Under the pieces are notes generated by a model, which saw nothing but the letters and a program-made list of their open reading frames with translations, made no database searches and had not been told where the DNA came from. Positions 1 through 8,541 of a stretch of 64,000 bases of DNA are shown here, piece by piece. Within the stretch, counting starts at the first letter, position 1; each line of letters opens with the position of its first letter. This stretch comes from Micromonospora solifontis (GTDB lineage: Bacteria; Actinomycetota; Actinomycetes; Mycobacteriales; Micromonosporaceae), in assembly GCF_003725545.1 (NCBI RefSeq), contig NZ_RJLN01000032.1, forward strand, positions 1-64,000, written 5' to 3'. Made by a program: the position numbers and the translations under genes.

Positions 1-21
1 GGCGGAGGCGGTGAGAGTCAT
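1..21 (-). CDS. Possible 5' end of a gene running off the left edge
   Basis: On the minus strand an ATG at 21 is preceded, 9 bases upstream, by a purine-rich GAGGGAG ribosome-binding site. Only seven codons (reading MTLTASA) lie in the window, so no function can be given. If real, this gene is divergent from the NRPS gene and shares its upstream region. The call rests only on the start codon and the Shine-Dalgarno-like sequence. Confidence 0.25.
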
Positions 22-396
22 CGGCGTACGCTCCCTCGACGGTCGGGCGGTGAGCGCACGATAGGCAGCCCGGGAAGCCGGTCACAAGCGCCGAATCTGG
101 GCAATCTGGGAGGTGCTCCGGCAGCGTCCCGGGTGGACAATCCGCCGCCCGCCACGCCCCGGCCCCGACCACCGCCCGGCGCCGCCTCCGCCGGGGCCGC
201 TGCCGACGGTGGCGGCGCGCTGCAGGAACAGCAATCTGCGCGAAGACAGTACGCCCCGACAGGCGCACCCTCTAGGCGGACCCGGACCCGGTCCGGCGCC
301 CCGCCACCCCCGCCGACCAGGCCGGATCCACCGGTCGCGCCCACCGGGCAGCACCCGGAGCACCCCTACCGACACCCGTACCCGCCGGAGGCCCCA
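22..396. other. Upstream region of the NRPS gene (no gene seen)
   Basis: About 375 bases without a convincing reading frame. The open frames here are GC-driven shadows rich in Pro, Arg and Gly. The region holds the shared upstream element at 229-250 and a shorter look-alike, GCAATCTGGGAG, at 101-112. It probably carries the NRPS promoter and perhaps that of the divergent gene at the edge. Confidence 0.5.
229..250 (+). promoter_or_regulatory. Shared upstream element, copy A (before the NRPS gene)
   Basis: Contains CAGCAATCTGCGCGAAGAC followed by AGT, ending about 146 bases before the NRPS GTG start. The same element occurs with one mismatch at 42379-42397 and with two mismatches over 22 bases on the minus strand at 50651-50673. 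Each copy lies upstream of a different operon, in the direction of transcription. A promoter element, activator site or leader element are all possible; nothing here says which regulator would bind. Confidence 0.55.
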
Positions 397-3300
397 GTGA
401 CGACGGACCCCGAGTCGCGGCGCACCTTCCCGCTGACCGACCTCCAGGCCGGCTACCTCGTCGGCAGCAGCCCGCTGATCGAACTCGGCGGCTTCCGGCC
501 CACCATGTACGTCGAGCTGGACGTGGTCGGCTTCGACCCGGACCGGGCCCGGGCGGCCGTGGACCGGCTGATCGAGCGGCACGAGCACCTGCGTACGGAG
601 ATCCTCGCCGAGGGCGGCCAGCGGGTGCTGCCCGATGCCCGGGTGACACCCTTCCCGCTGGCGGTGACCGACCTGACCGGGCTGCCGCCCGCCGACCGGG
701 AGGCGGCGCTGCGCGCGGTCCGGGAGCGGATCGCCGAGGCCGGGGTGGAGCCGACCGGGTGGCCGCTGTTCCAGGTGGTCGCCCAGCGGCTGCGCCGGCA
801 CCGGTGGCGGCTGCACCTGGCGATGAGCCTGCTGCTGCTCGACTCCACCAGCACCCGGCACCTGCTCGGCGAGTGGTGGCAGCTCTACCAGGACTCCGGC
901 GTCGCGCTGCCGCCGGTGGCCCGCACCTTCGCCGAGAGCGTGCGGGACCTGGCGGCGTGGCGGGACACCGAGCCGTACCGGGCGCACTGGCGGTACTGGG
1001 AGCAGCGGCTGGACACGTTGCCGGAGGCGCCACAGCTGCCGCTGGCCCGCCCGCTGGCCGGCATCGACCCGGTCCGCCTGGTCCGCCGGGTCTGCCACCT
1101 CAGCCGGGCCGAGTGGGACGGGCTCTGCGCCGCCGCCCGGCGGCAACGGGTGCTGCCGCCGACCGCGCTGCTCCAGGTCTTCGCCGAGGTCCTCGGCAGC
1201 TGGGCCGCCCAGCCCCGGTTCTGCCTCAACGTGCTGCACCAGAACCTGCCCACCCTGCACCCCGAACTGGCCGGGGTGGTCGGCCAGCTCAGCGCCACCC
1301 TGCCCCTCGAGGTGGACCTGGGCGCGGGCGAGGACCTCTGGGACCGGGCCCGGCGGTCGCAGCGCCAGCTCTGGCGGGACATGGCGCACAGCGACGTCAC
1401 CGCGGTCCAGGTCACCCGCGAGCTGGCGGCCCGGCGCGGCTGGACCAGCCGGGCGGCCCTGCCGTACGTCTTCAACAGCATGCTCGCCCCGCGCCGGCCG
1501 GCCGGCGCGGCGGTCGGGCGGCCGGTCTGCCGGCAGGTCGACAGCCACCTGCGCACCCCCCAGGTGCTGGTCGACAACCAGCTCCAGGACGCCCCGGACG
1601 GCGGCGTGGACTGCATCTGGGACGTGGTTGACGACGCCTTCCCCGCCGGGCTGCCGGAGGCGGCGTTCGAGGCGTACGAGCGGCTGCTGCGGTCGCTCGC
1701 CGGGGGCGGCGCGCCGGCGGATCCGGTGCCGCCCGCCCACCGGGCGGTGGTGGCCCGGGACAACGCGCCCGCCGGACCGCCGCCGGCCGGCCGGCTGGAG
1801 GACGGCTTCCTGCGCCGGGCCGCCGAACGGCCGGACCACCCGGCGGTGGTCACCGACGCCCGGACGCTCAGCTACGGCGAGCTGGCCTCGGGCTCGGCCG
1901 CGGTGGCGGCGGCGCTGCGCCGGCACGGCGTCGGCCCGGGTGACCTGGTGCCGGTGGTGATGGCCAAGGGCTGGGAGCAGGTGGTCGCCGTCCTCGGCGT
2001 GCTGCGGGCCGGCGCGGCGTACTGCCCGGTCGACGTGGCGCTGCCCGCGGAACGGATCGGCCACCTGCTCGATGAGTGCCCGGCCCGGGTGGCGCTGGTC
2101 CAGTCGCACCGGCCGGCCGACCTGGGTGGGCGTGCGGTGCCGGCGATCGAGGTGGACCGTCTCCCGCCCACCGCCGAGCCGGTCCCGCCGGTCGGGCCGG
2201 CCACCGACCTGGCGTACGTGATCTGGACGTCGGGCTCCACCGGCCGGCCGAAGGGGGTGGCGGTGGCGCACCGGGCCGCCCTCAACACGGTGGCGGACAT
2301 CAACCGCCGCTTCGGGCTGGGTCCGGACGACCGGGTGTTCGGCATCTCCTCGCTCAGCTTCGACCTGTCCGTCTGGGACGTGTTCGGCACCCTGGCCGCG
2401 GGCGCGACCCTGGTGCTGCCCGCCGGCGGGAGCCGCCCCGACCCGGTCGGCTGGGCGGACACCGCCACCCGGCACGGGGCGACGGTGTGGAACTCGGTGC
2501 CCGCGCTCGCCCAGATGCTGGTCGAGGTGGTGGCCACCCGGCCGGCCGCCGACCGGCCTCCGGTCCGGGCGTTCCTGCTCAGCGGTGACTGGGTGCCCAC
2601 CACCCTGCCGGACCGGCTCCGGGAGACCTGGCCGGGCACCCGGGTCACCGCGCTGGGCGGTGCCACCGAGGCGGCGATCTGGTCCAACAGCTACGAGGTC
2701 CGCGCGGTCGACCCGGCGTGGCGGAGCATCCCGTACGGCCGGCCGCTGCCGAACCAGACCATGCGGGTGCTCGACGACCGGCTGCGGCTGCGTCCACCGT
2801 GGGCGGTCGGTGGCATCCACATCGGTGGCGTGGGGCTGGCCGAGGGGTACTGGCGGGACCCGGAACGTACCGCCGAACGGTTCGTCACCGACCCGACCAC
2901 CGGGGAACGCCTCTACCGCACCGGCGACCTGGGGCGGTACTGGCCGGACGGCACCATCGAGTTCCTCGGCCGGGAGGACCGGCAGGTCAAGGTGCAGGGG
3001 TTCCGGGTGGAACCGGGCGAGATCGAGGCGGTCGCCCGCACCCACCCCGGCGTGCGCGACTGCGCGGTCACCACCCAGCAGGTGCCGGGCGGGCAGCGCC
3101 GGCTGGTCGCCATCGTGGTGCCCGAGGAGGAGGCCATGCCGGACCCGGCGGCGCTCGCCGGGTACCTGCGGGAACGGCTGCCCGCGTACCTGGTGCCGGC
3201 GCGGATCCACCTGCTGGACCGGCTGCCGCTCAGCGGCAACGGCAAGGTGGACCTGGACCGGGCCCTCGCGGCCGCCGAGGCCGCCACGCGCGACGACACC

Positions 3301-4419
3301 CCCGCCACCGTGGATGGTGCCAGCCCGGTGGAGGAGCGGATCTGCCGGATCTGGACAGAGCTGCTGGAGGTGCCGGCGGTCCGGCCGGACGACGACTTCT
3401 TCGCCCTCGGCGGCAACTCGCTGCTCGCCCTGCGCCTGGTCCAGCGGCTCCGCGCCGACCTCGGCACGGAGGTGCCGTTCGGGCAGATCTTCGACGCCCC
3501 CACCGTACGCGGGCTGGCCGCCCGGCTCACCGCCGGCGACGGCGCCGTCCGGTGCGCCGTACCGCTGGCCGAGGGCGCCGGGCGGGCGTTGTTCCTGTGC
3601 CACCCGGTCGGCGGCTCGGTGGCCCGCTACGCCGTCCTGGCCCGCGCCTGGGACGGCCCGGTGTACGGCTTCCAGAGCCACGCCCTCGCCGGCGGCGACG
3701 TGGCTGGCCCGGCCGGCCTCGCGGACATGGCCGCCGGCTACCGGGCCGAGCTGCGCCGGCTGGCGCCGCACGGTCCGTACCTGCTCGCCGGCTGGTCGAT
3801 GGGGGGCGTGCTGGCCCACGAGCTGGCCGCCCAGCTGCGCGACGAGGGCGAGGCGGCCCAGGTGGTGCTGATCGACAGCGACATCCACACCGTGCGGCTG
3901 CCGGCCGACGACCGGGACCGGCACCGCGAGTTCCTCACCGACCTGGCTGGCGGCCGGCTGCCGGCGCCGGTGGGCGCCGCGCTCGCCGCCGCGCCGGAGG
4001 CCGGGCTGGCCGGGGCGGCGCACGCCGCGGCCCGGGCGGCCGGCCTGATCCCGGCCGAGCTGGACGAGGCCGGGTACCGGCGGCTGGTGCGGGTGCACGG
4101 GGACAACCTCGCCGCGCTGGCCGCCCACCGGCCCGCCCCGGGGGTGGCGCCCGTGCTGCTGGTCGTGGCCGACCGGGTGGCGCGCCCGGACCCGGTGCCG
4201 GCCTGGCGCGCGATCTGCCCGGAGCTGACGGTGGAACGCTGGCCGGAGGACCACCACTCGATCGTGTCGGCGGTCTCCTCGATCCGGCTGGCCGAGCGCA
4301 TCGCCCGCTTCGCCATTGATAGGGAGACGGCGGGGGCTGATGTAGCCGCCGGGACGGCGATGGCGGAAACGAAGGCGGCGGCCGGGGAGGCGCGAGATGC
4401 GCTCGGCGTAGCGCCCTGA
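397..4419 (+). CDS. NRPS, Cy-A-PCP-TE, predicted to add and cyclise cysteine
   Basis: 1340-residue single-module nonribosomal peptide synthetase. An N-terminal condensation domain of the heterocyclisation type (about 10-440) shows LTDLQ, TPQVLVDNQ and the W-D...FP end typical of Cy domains. Its DxxxxDxxS motif reads S144-LLLL-D149-ST-S152, so the first Asp is Ser. The A domain (about 465-960) has the P-loop TSGSTGRPKG and FDLSVWDVFG (D656). The binding-pocket code I read is DLWNLSLIW, one change from the cysteine code DLYNLSLIW. The PCP carries GGNSL (S1008). A C-terminal thioesterase has GWSMGG (S1134) and a late His (DHHS). The GTG at 397 was chosen for the GGAG 6 bases upstream; longer in-frame starts code low-complexity sequence. 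Expected role: condense an upstream acyl chain with Cys, close a thiazoline and release the acid. There is no loading carrier domain, so the acyl donor must come from another protein, plausibly PKS3. Confidence 0.88.
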   Translation: MTTDPESRRTFPLTDLQAGYLVGSSPLIELGGFRPTMYVELDVVGFDPDRARAAVDRLIERHEHLRTEILAEGGQRVLPDARVTPFPLAVTDLTGLPPADREAALRAVRERIAEAGVEPTGWPLFQVVAQRLRRHRWRLHLAMSLLLLDSTSTRHLLGEWWQLYQDSGVALPPVARTFAESVRDLAAWRDTEPYRAHWRYWEQRLDTLPEAPQLPLARPLAGIDPVRLVRRVCHLSRAEWDGLCAAARRQRVLPPTALLQVFAEVLGSWAAQPRFCLNVLHQNLPTLHPELAGVVGQLSATLPLEVDLGAGEDLWDRARRSQRQLWRDMAHSDVTAVQVTRELAARRGWTSRAALPYVFNSMLAPRRPAGAAVGRPVCRQVDSHLRTPQVLVDNQLQDAPDGGVDCIWDVVDDAFPAGLPEAAFEAYERLLRSLAGGGAPADPVPPAHRAVVARDNAPAGPPPAGRLEDGFLRRAAERPDHPAVVTDARTLSYGELASGSAAVAAALRRHGVGPGDLVPVVMAKGWEQVVAVLGVLRAGAAYCPVDVALPAERIGHLLDECPARVALVQSHRPADLGGRAVPAIEVDRLPPTAEPVPPVGPATDLAYVIWTSGSTGRPKGVAVAHRAALNTVADINRRFGLGPDDRVFGISSLSFDLSVWDVFGTLAAGATLVLPAGGSRPDPVGWADTATRHGATVWNSVPALAQMLVEVVATRPAADRPPVRAFLLSGDWVPTTLPDRLRETWPGTRVTALGGATEAAIWSNSYEVRAVDPAWRSIPYGRPLPNQTMRVLDDRLRLRPPWAVGGIHIGGVGLAEGYWRDPERTAERFVTDPTTGERLYRTGDLGRYWPDGTIEFLGREDRQVKVQGFRVEPGEIEAVARTHPGVRDCAVTTQQVPGGQRRLVAIVVPEEEAMPDPAALAGYLRERLPAYLVPARIHLLDRLPLSGNGKVDLDRALAAAEAATRDDTPATVDGASPVEERICRIWTELLEVPAVRPDDDFFALGGNSLLALRLVQRLRADLGTEVPFGQIFDAPTVRGLAARLTAGDGAVRCAVPLAEGAGRALFLCHPVGGSVARYAVLARAWDGPVYGFQSHALAGGDVAGPAGLADMAAGYRAELRRLAPHGPYLLAGWSMGGVLAHELAAQLRDEGEAAQVVLIDSDIHTVRLPADDRDRHREFLTDLAGGRLPAPVGAALAAAPEAGLAGAAHAAARAAGLIPAELDEAGYRRLVRVHGDNLAALAAHRPAPGVAPVLLVVADRVARPDPVPAWRAICPELTVERWPEDHHSIVSAVSSIRLAERIARFAIDRETAGADVAAGTAMAETKAAAGEARDALGVAP

Positions 4420-4433
4420 GCGGGCGGAGTCCC

Positions 4434-4459
4434 CGACGGCTTAGGCCTGGCCGCCGTCG
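4434..4459 (+). terminator. Hairpin after the NRPS gene
   Basis: CGACGGC (4434-4440) pairs with GCCGTCG (4453-4459) around a 12-base loop, 15 bases after the NRPS stop. No T-run follows, as is common for actinomycete terminators. Confidence 0.4.
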
Positions 4460-4518
4460 TGATGCACCGAGCCTCGCCGTGATGGCTGCATGCCACAGAG
4501 GAGTGACAGAATCTCTGG

Positions 4519-5418
4519 ATGCCCGTTACGCCACTGCCTGGTACCGACCGCCGAAACCTGCGCGAAGTACTTCGGAATCTTCACACGGAAGCGATGAACA
4601 TCCGTAGCCGTGGCGATCATGGAGGGCCCCCCATAGGCGCTTACTTCCGGTGGACAGACTCGGCCGTCAGCCAACTTACCGGCCAGATCGCTGAACGGGA
4701 CATACATCGCCTCGTCCTCACACCACGCTACTGGGCTCTACTCGGATCACCTACCATCGGTACGCCCCAGTTCTACCAGGTTCTTGCCCGGGAGATCGAC
4801 CAGCGAATCGCCGAATTCGAGGCAGCCCGAACAGAATTGGAGGCTCAAATTGCCCGCTGGACCGACCTCGCCACCTACGTCGTTCCGGACACGAGCTTCT
4901 TCTGTCAAGGCGAGAGGCTGTTCGACCAAGCCGATTACCACCACATCCTTGGCATCAACTGGAGGACCCCGATCCGGGCGCTGATCCCGATCGCGGTAGT
5001 GGATGAACTTGACGAGCTCAAGGAAGCCCGCACTGCCGTACGCCACCGAGCCCGCGTTTCTCTCGCCATCCTCGACCGTGTGGTTGCCGGATCCCCGCAG
5101 GATCCCCACGAGCTCCGGTCACCCGAGCTCCGCGAGCTCGCCGGTGGGGTTCAGGCCCCTACCGGAGATCTCACCATCGAGATCCTATTTGACCCTCCGG
5201 GACACGTACGCCTGCCGATCATTGATGACGAAATCATCGATCGTGCACTGTCCATCCAGCCACTCGCGGGACGCGAGGTTGCACTCCTTACTTGCGACAC
5301 CAATCAATCATTCCGTGCTCGCTCTGTCGGGCTTCGAGCGGTGAAGGCTAGACGCAAAGACCAGGAGACGGAGCTTAAGGCAGCTTACGAAGCGGAGGAA
5401 ACGACTTCGGGGAAGTAG
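4519..5418 (+). CDS. PIN-domain protein
   Basis: 299 residues. The N-terminal half (about 1-115) is helical with a charged, coiled-coil-like stretch near 90-112. The second half carries PIN-nuclease signatures: VPDTSFF near residue 121, an internal acidic patch VVDELDELK and a late TCDTNQSF segment, giving the acidic residues that bind metal in PIN ribonucleases. It is longer than stand-alone VapC toxins and no antitoxin-sized partner sits next to it, so a toxin role is not supported. Base composition drops to about 60% GC and codons end in A/T far more often than in the neighbours, which suggests separate acquisition. It lies about 100 bases after the NRPS stop, behind a likely terminator. 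Confidence 0.7.
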   Translation: MPVTPLPGTDRRNLREVLRNLHTEAMNIRSRGDHGGPPIGAYFRWTDSAVSQLTGQIAERDIHRLVLTPRYWALLGSPTIGTPQFYQVLAREIDQRIAEFEAARTELEAQIARWTDLATYVVPDTSFFCQGERLFDQADYHHILGINWRTPIRALIPIAVVDELDELKEARTAVRHRARVSLAILDRVVAGSPQDPHELRSPELRELAGGVQAPTGDLTIEILFDPPGHVRLPIIDDEIIDRALSIQPLAGREVALLTCDTNQSFRARSVGLRAVKARRKDQETELKAAYEAEETTSGK

Positions 5419-5481
5419 TAGCCCGTCGGTGAGGGCGGCGCTACGTGGCCTCGGCAGTCAGTATGTGAGGTTGCCCCGAGC

Positions 5482-5787
5482 TCATCCGGCTTGCTTCGGC
5501 TCGTCTGTGCGCGGTCTGGCCGGCACTGTTGCTGCACTTCGCTGGACTGTTGGCGTCGGCTGGTCGGCTTCTCCAGTCCATCCGAGGAAGCGCCGGTGCA
5601 GCGTCCCGGCCGGCGCCCAGGTCAGATCCGCCGTGGCCCGGACCAGGTGCGCCCCCATGTACAGCGCCAGCGACACCGGCGCGTCCGCGAACTCCGCCCG
5701 CAACTCCCGCCGCCGAGTCGCACACGGCCACGGCGCGCCACAACCACCACAGCTCCAGATCGGCAACACCGGCCCGTGCGTGCTCAC
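5482..5787 (-). CDS. Small Cys-rich protein (WSCxxCGxPWPC motif)
   Basis: 101 residues from a GTG at 5787, which follows GGAGG with 6-base spacing; the open frame continues upstream without a better start. It contains WSCGGCGAPWPC early and a conserved-looking helical segment SLALYMGAHLVRATADL followed by LHRRFLGW. I know this arrangement from short actinomycete proteins of unknown function that often sit beside XRE regulators. The CxxC...C pattern suggests metal or redox chemistry, but no function is assigned. It is the last gene of a set that starts with the XRE regulator at 7763. Confidence 0.6.
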   Translation of the reverse strand: MSTHGPVLPIWSCGGCGAPWPCATRRRELRAEFADAPVSLALYMGAHLVRATADLTWAPAGTLHRRFLGWTGEADQPTPTVQRSAATVPARPRTDEPKQAG

Positions 5788-5963
5788 GCGCCACCTCCGA
5801 GCAGCGCCGCCGTCAGCGACCGCGCCTGCCGGCTGGTCGCCCACTCCACCTGCCAACACGGGTACGGAGCCAACCGCCCCCACCACACCCGGCACCCCAC
5901 ACACATCCCGTCAAGACCCCGCAGATGTACGCCAAGAATCTGCTGCTCCTGGTGCGTCACCGC

Positions 5964-6179
5964 TCATCCCCCCGCCGGCCAGTGCCCACGACCGATCGGA
6001 ACCCGGTGCCGGACATGGCAGGGCAAGTCGGCTCCGCAGCGGCAGACCCGCCGCCACCGCCGCCAGGACCAGACCGGGCGGTGGCGGCGAGCCAGGGTCA
6101 GCGCGGCCGCGAGCAGATATTCCTCGTACAAGGCCCGCTGCCTGCCTTCGGTCGACGCACCACGAGCGCCGGCCACCAT
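5964..6179 (-). CDS. Small Cys/His-rich basic protein
   Basis: 71 residues from ATG 6179, which lies only 5 bases after the stop of the preceding small gene. The C-terminal half reads WSWRRWRRVCRCGADLPC and then CHVRHRVPIG, giving three Cys plus His residues compatible with a small zinc site. The N-terminal part (LYEEYLLAAALTLARRH) is a likely helix. Function unknown. Its near-coupled spacing with neighbours suggests co-translation with the XRE-led set. Confidence 0.55.
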   Translation of the reverse strand: MVAGARGASTEGRQRALYEEYLLAAALTLARRHRPVWSWRRWRRVCRCGADLPCHVRHRVPIGRGHWPAGG

Positions 6180-6184
6180 TCGGC

Positions 6185-6445
6185 TCACCGGTGGCCCCTC
6201 ATCCCGTAGCCGGCGCGCTGGCCCAGCGTCGTCGGCACGGTGGGCACGATCTGCGTCGGCTGGCGATGCCACTCGGTGTCCCGCAACTGTCCGGCCTGGT
6301 CGAGCAGCCGTCGCCGCGCTTCTGCCTGTTCGCTCGCCTGGTACCGCTGCCCGGTGCCCGGTGGTGGTGGCGGCTCCGGTCGCCGGAACAGCCACCTCAC
6401 CAGCTTGCGCAGTTCGGACCAGATCGCCACAGGTTCCGCCTCCAC
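6185..6445 (-). CDS. Small hypothetical protein downstream of the XRE regulator
   Basis: Up to 86 residues. A second GTG at 6430 has a better ribosome-binding site (GGAGG, 8-base spacing) and would give 81 residues. It starts with a hydrophobic/basic helix (IWSELRKLVRWLFRR), then a Pro run, a heptad-like charged helix and a C-terminal LGQRAGYGMRGHR. No catalytic motif is visible. It sits between the XRE regulator and the Cys/His-rich gene, both on the same strand with short gaps. Confidence 0.5.
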   Translation of the reverse strand: MEAEPVAIWSELRKLVRWLFRRPEPPPPPGTGQRYQASEQAEARRRLLDQAGQLRDTEWHRQPTQIVPTVPTTLGQRAGYGMRGHR

Positions 6446-6566
6446 GTCGGGTGTCGGAAGGCGGCGAGGTCTCGTCAGGCCCTGACGAAGATCCGCCGCC
6501 GTCAGTGAGGTGGACGCTACGAGCGGTCACGGGCAGCGGCGGGGACAGTTTGTACCCGAGGGAGGG

Positions 6567-7763
6567 TTACCCCGTGACCCCGATCGCGAGAGCCAGCTCC
6601 CGCGCGTCCTCCCCGACCGTGCCCGGCCGGTTCGACAACTCCAGCGCGACCGTGCGGGCGAACGGCTGGTGCCGCACCGTGTCCACGCTCTCGCGCAGCG
6701 CCCGGCCCAGCAGGTGGATCGCCGCGACCTCGCCTCGGTCCAGCATGTGCGCCCGAGCGGCCTCGAGCAGGGCGGCAGCCCGACGGGTGTACGACGGCAG
6801 CGCCCGATAGTCCGCCGTATCAGCCCGCCGCACGGCCTCACCAGGACGACACAAGTCCGTCTCGATGGTGACCGCGTACGCCGCGCAGGCGGCCGGCCCG
6901 AACATCAGCCACGGGTGGGCGTACGTGGGGCCGAGCCGGCTCGCCGCCTCCTCGGCGGCGTCCCATGCCCGCCATGCCTTCCCGGCCCGACCGGCCTTGC
7001 TGTGCCCGAGCGCGATGCCGAGCTGCGCCTGCCCCCACCGCGCCAACTGCTCACCACCCGCAGCCGGGTCAACCAAGCCGGCAGTGTCAACGAGCACCTG
7101 CTCAGCGGCGTCGACCTGATTCGCACCCCGGTAGACGTGGGCGTAGTACCAGGCGGCCACAGCGATCGCAGCCGGATCGTCGGCGTTCTGGGCAGCGAGC
7201 ATCGCCCGGTCGGCGGCGAGCCACACCAACTCCGGATACGGCTGGTGCGCCAGGTACAACTGCGTAAGGTGGTAGACCCGAGCCAACTCGACCAACGCCT
7301 GCCGGCGGGCCACGCCATCCAACCGGCGAGCGCTGCGTTGCGCCTCCGCCAGCAGCCCGGGAAGCACCGCGGCGACCGCCGTACGCTCGACGGTCGACCG
7401 ATGCCACAGCGCCCACGCCTGATCGACCAAACCGCGCAACACCTCGACGGGTGCCGGCTCCCCGGGCGGTACCGCAGTGCGCTGCATCGCGGCGGCGACG
7501 GTGTCCACGTCGGGATGGCCGGCGCGGGTCACCGACGCCACCGGCAAGGACTGGTCGCCGGTCAGGTCCGCCAGGTCGGAGATATCGAGCACCTCAGCCA
7601 GGCGGAGCAGCATGGGCAGGCGAGGTGGGAGAAGACGGCCGCTCTCCAGGGCCTTGACCCACTCGGCGCTCCGGCCGACGAGTCCACCAAGAACCGGACG
7701 CGTTTTACCTGCACGTTCGCGGTGGGCACGGAGGCGGGCACCGAAGGTCGTGGGGTCGGTCAT
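6567..7763 (-). CDS. XRE-family regulator with TPR-like C-terminal domain
   Basis: 398 residues. An N-terminal helix-turn-helix of the XRE/Cro type (about 5-65) contains RLRAHRERAG and VGRSAEWVKALESGR. The remainder is Ala-rich helical repeats (for example AAWYYAHVYRGANQ, QLGIALGHSKAG), as in actinomycete regulators with a TPR-like sensor region. ATG at 7763. It heads a minus-strand set with three small proteins, an arrangement seen near developmental or signalling XRE genes in actinomycetes. It separates the NRPS gene from the PKS operon, and nothing ties it directly to the biosynthetic pathway. Confidence 0.75.
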   Translation of the reverse strand: MTDPTTFGARLRAHRERAGKTRPVLGGLVGRSAEWVKALESGRLLPPRLPMLLRLAEVLDISDLADLTGDQSLPVASVTRAGHPDVDTVAAAMQRTAVPPGEPAPVEVLRGLVDQAWALWHRSTVERTAVAAVLPGLLAEAQRSARRLDGVARRQALVELARVYHLTQLYLAHQPYPELVWLAADRAMLAAQNADDPAAIAVAAWYYAHVYRGANQVDAAEQVLVDTAGLVDPAAGGEQLARWGQAQLGIALGHSKAGRAGKAWRAWDAAEEAASRLGPTYAHPWLMFGPAACAAYAVTIETDLCRPGEAVRRADTADYRALPSYTRRAAALLEAARAHMLDRGEVAAIHLLGRALRESVDTVRHQPFARTVALELSNRPGTVGEDARELALAIGVTG

Positions 7764-7966
7764 CGTCGTCTCCCAGGTAGCGGTCTGGGCGGCGGACCGC
7801 CGGCCGCTACTCCGGCGGGCCGCCACAGTCGACGGTACTCGCGCGGCAGCTCGACGCGCTCTCCCGCAGCGGAGTTGCGACAAAGTACCCCGGGAGGCCC
7901 GCCAGACCAGCAGCCAGAGGAACCGGGGTTGCTCGGCTCCCTCTGGGCCGACTGCCGAGGGGGCGG

Positions 7967-8530
7967 TTAGGACCAGTCGAAGGCCTGGGCGTCCGAGGAG
8001 AGGTAGCTGCCGTCGACCAGTTCCGGCCAGGTGGCGTAGCGGCGCAGGCCGTAGAGCAGGGGCCGCTGCGGGCGCAGCCGGGTGACCGCACGGACCCGGC
8101 CCATCACCACGGCGTGGTCGCCCACCACGCTGTCGTCGACCACCTCGCAGTCGGCGATGGTGTGCGCGGCGTCGAGCAGGTGCGGGCCGCCGGCCTCCGG
8201 GCCGACGGTCCACCGCACCCGCTCGAACCGGTCGGCCGCCCCGGAGGCGAACAACTCGGCGAAGACCCGGGCCTGGTCGTGCAGCAGGTTCACCGCGAAG
8301 GCCCGGGTCGCCGCGATCGCGTCCAGGGTGGGGCTGCCGCAGCGCAGGCAGACCAGCAGGATCGGCGGGTCGAGGGAGACGCTGCACAGCGACGTGCAGG
8401 TCATCCCCCACGGTCGGCCGTCGCCGTGCAGCGCCGTGGTCACCGTGACCCCGGACGGGAAGCTGGCCATCAGGGGTCGCATGTCGACCGCCGGGGTCTC
8501 CGTCGGTACGAGCTGGTCCTTGGTGTTCAT
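7967..8530 (-). CDS. Flavin reductase (FMN-binding, HpaC/SsuE-like)
   Basis: 187 residues, with the short-chain flavin reductase fold shown by FPSGVTVTT (about 23-31), GMTCTSLCSVSLDPPILLVC and FAVNLLHDQ. The family uses NAD(P)H to make reduced flavin for partner enzymes. The ATG at 8530 follows GAGGAG with good spacing. It is the last gene of the PKS operon (11 bases after the thioesterase), and two flavin-dependent halogenases lie upstream in the same cluster. The likely job is therefore to supply FADH2 to them, an inference from position. FAD versus FMN preference cannot be read from sequence. Confidence 0.85.
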   Translation of the reverse strand: MNTKDQLVPTETPAVDMRPLMASFPSGVTVTTALHGDGRPWGMTCTSLCSVSLDPPILLVCLRCGSPTLDAIAATRAFAVNLLHDQARVFAELFASGAADRFERVRWTVGPEAGGPHLLDAAHTIADCEVVDDSVVGDHAVVMGRVRAVTRLRPQRPLLYGLRRYATWPELVDGSYLSSDAQAFDWS

Positions 8531-8541
8531 CCGTGCGCTCC

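Noticed and set aside
101..112. Fourth copy of the shared upstream element
   Set aside because: Only GCAATCTGGGAG matches (12 bases, like copy C) and the GAAGAC part is absent; noted as a weak look-alike only.
82..4257. Very long minus-strand open frame opposite the NRPS gene
   Set aside because: Pro/Arg/Gly/His-rich shadow of high-GC DNA with no domain; the plus-strand NRPS has full motifs. The same applies to long opposite frames at 9395-11050, 13576-18294, 20985-27443, 31660-34650 and 58301-61600.
4519..5418. VapBC-type toxin-antitoxin module
   Set aside because: The PIN protein is too long for VapC and no small antitoxin gene adjoins it.
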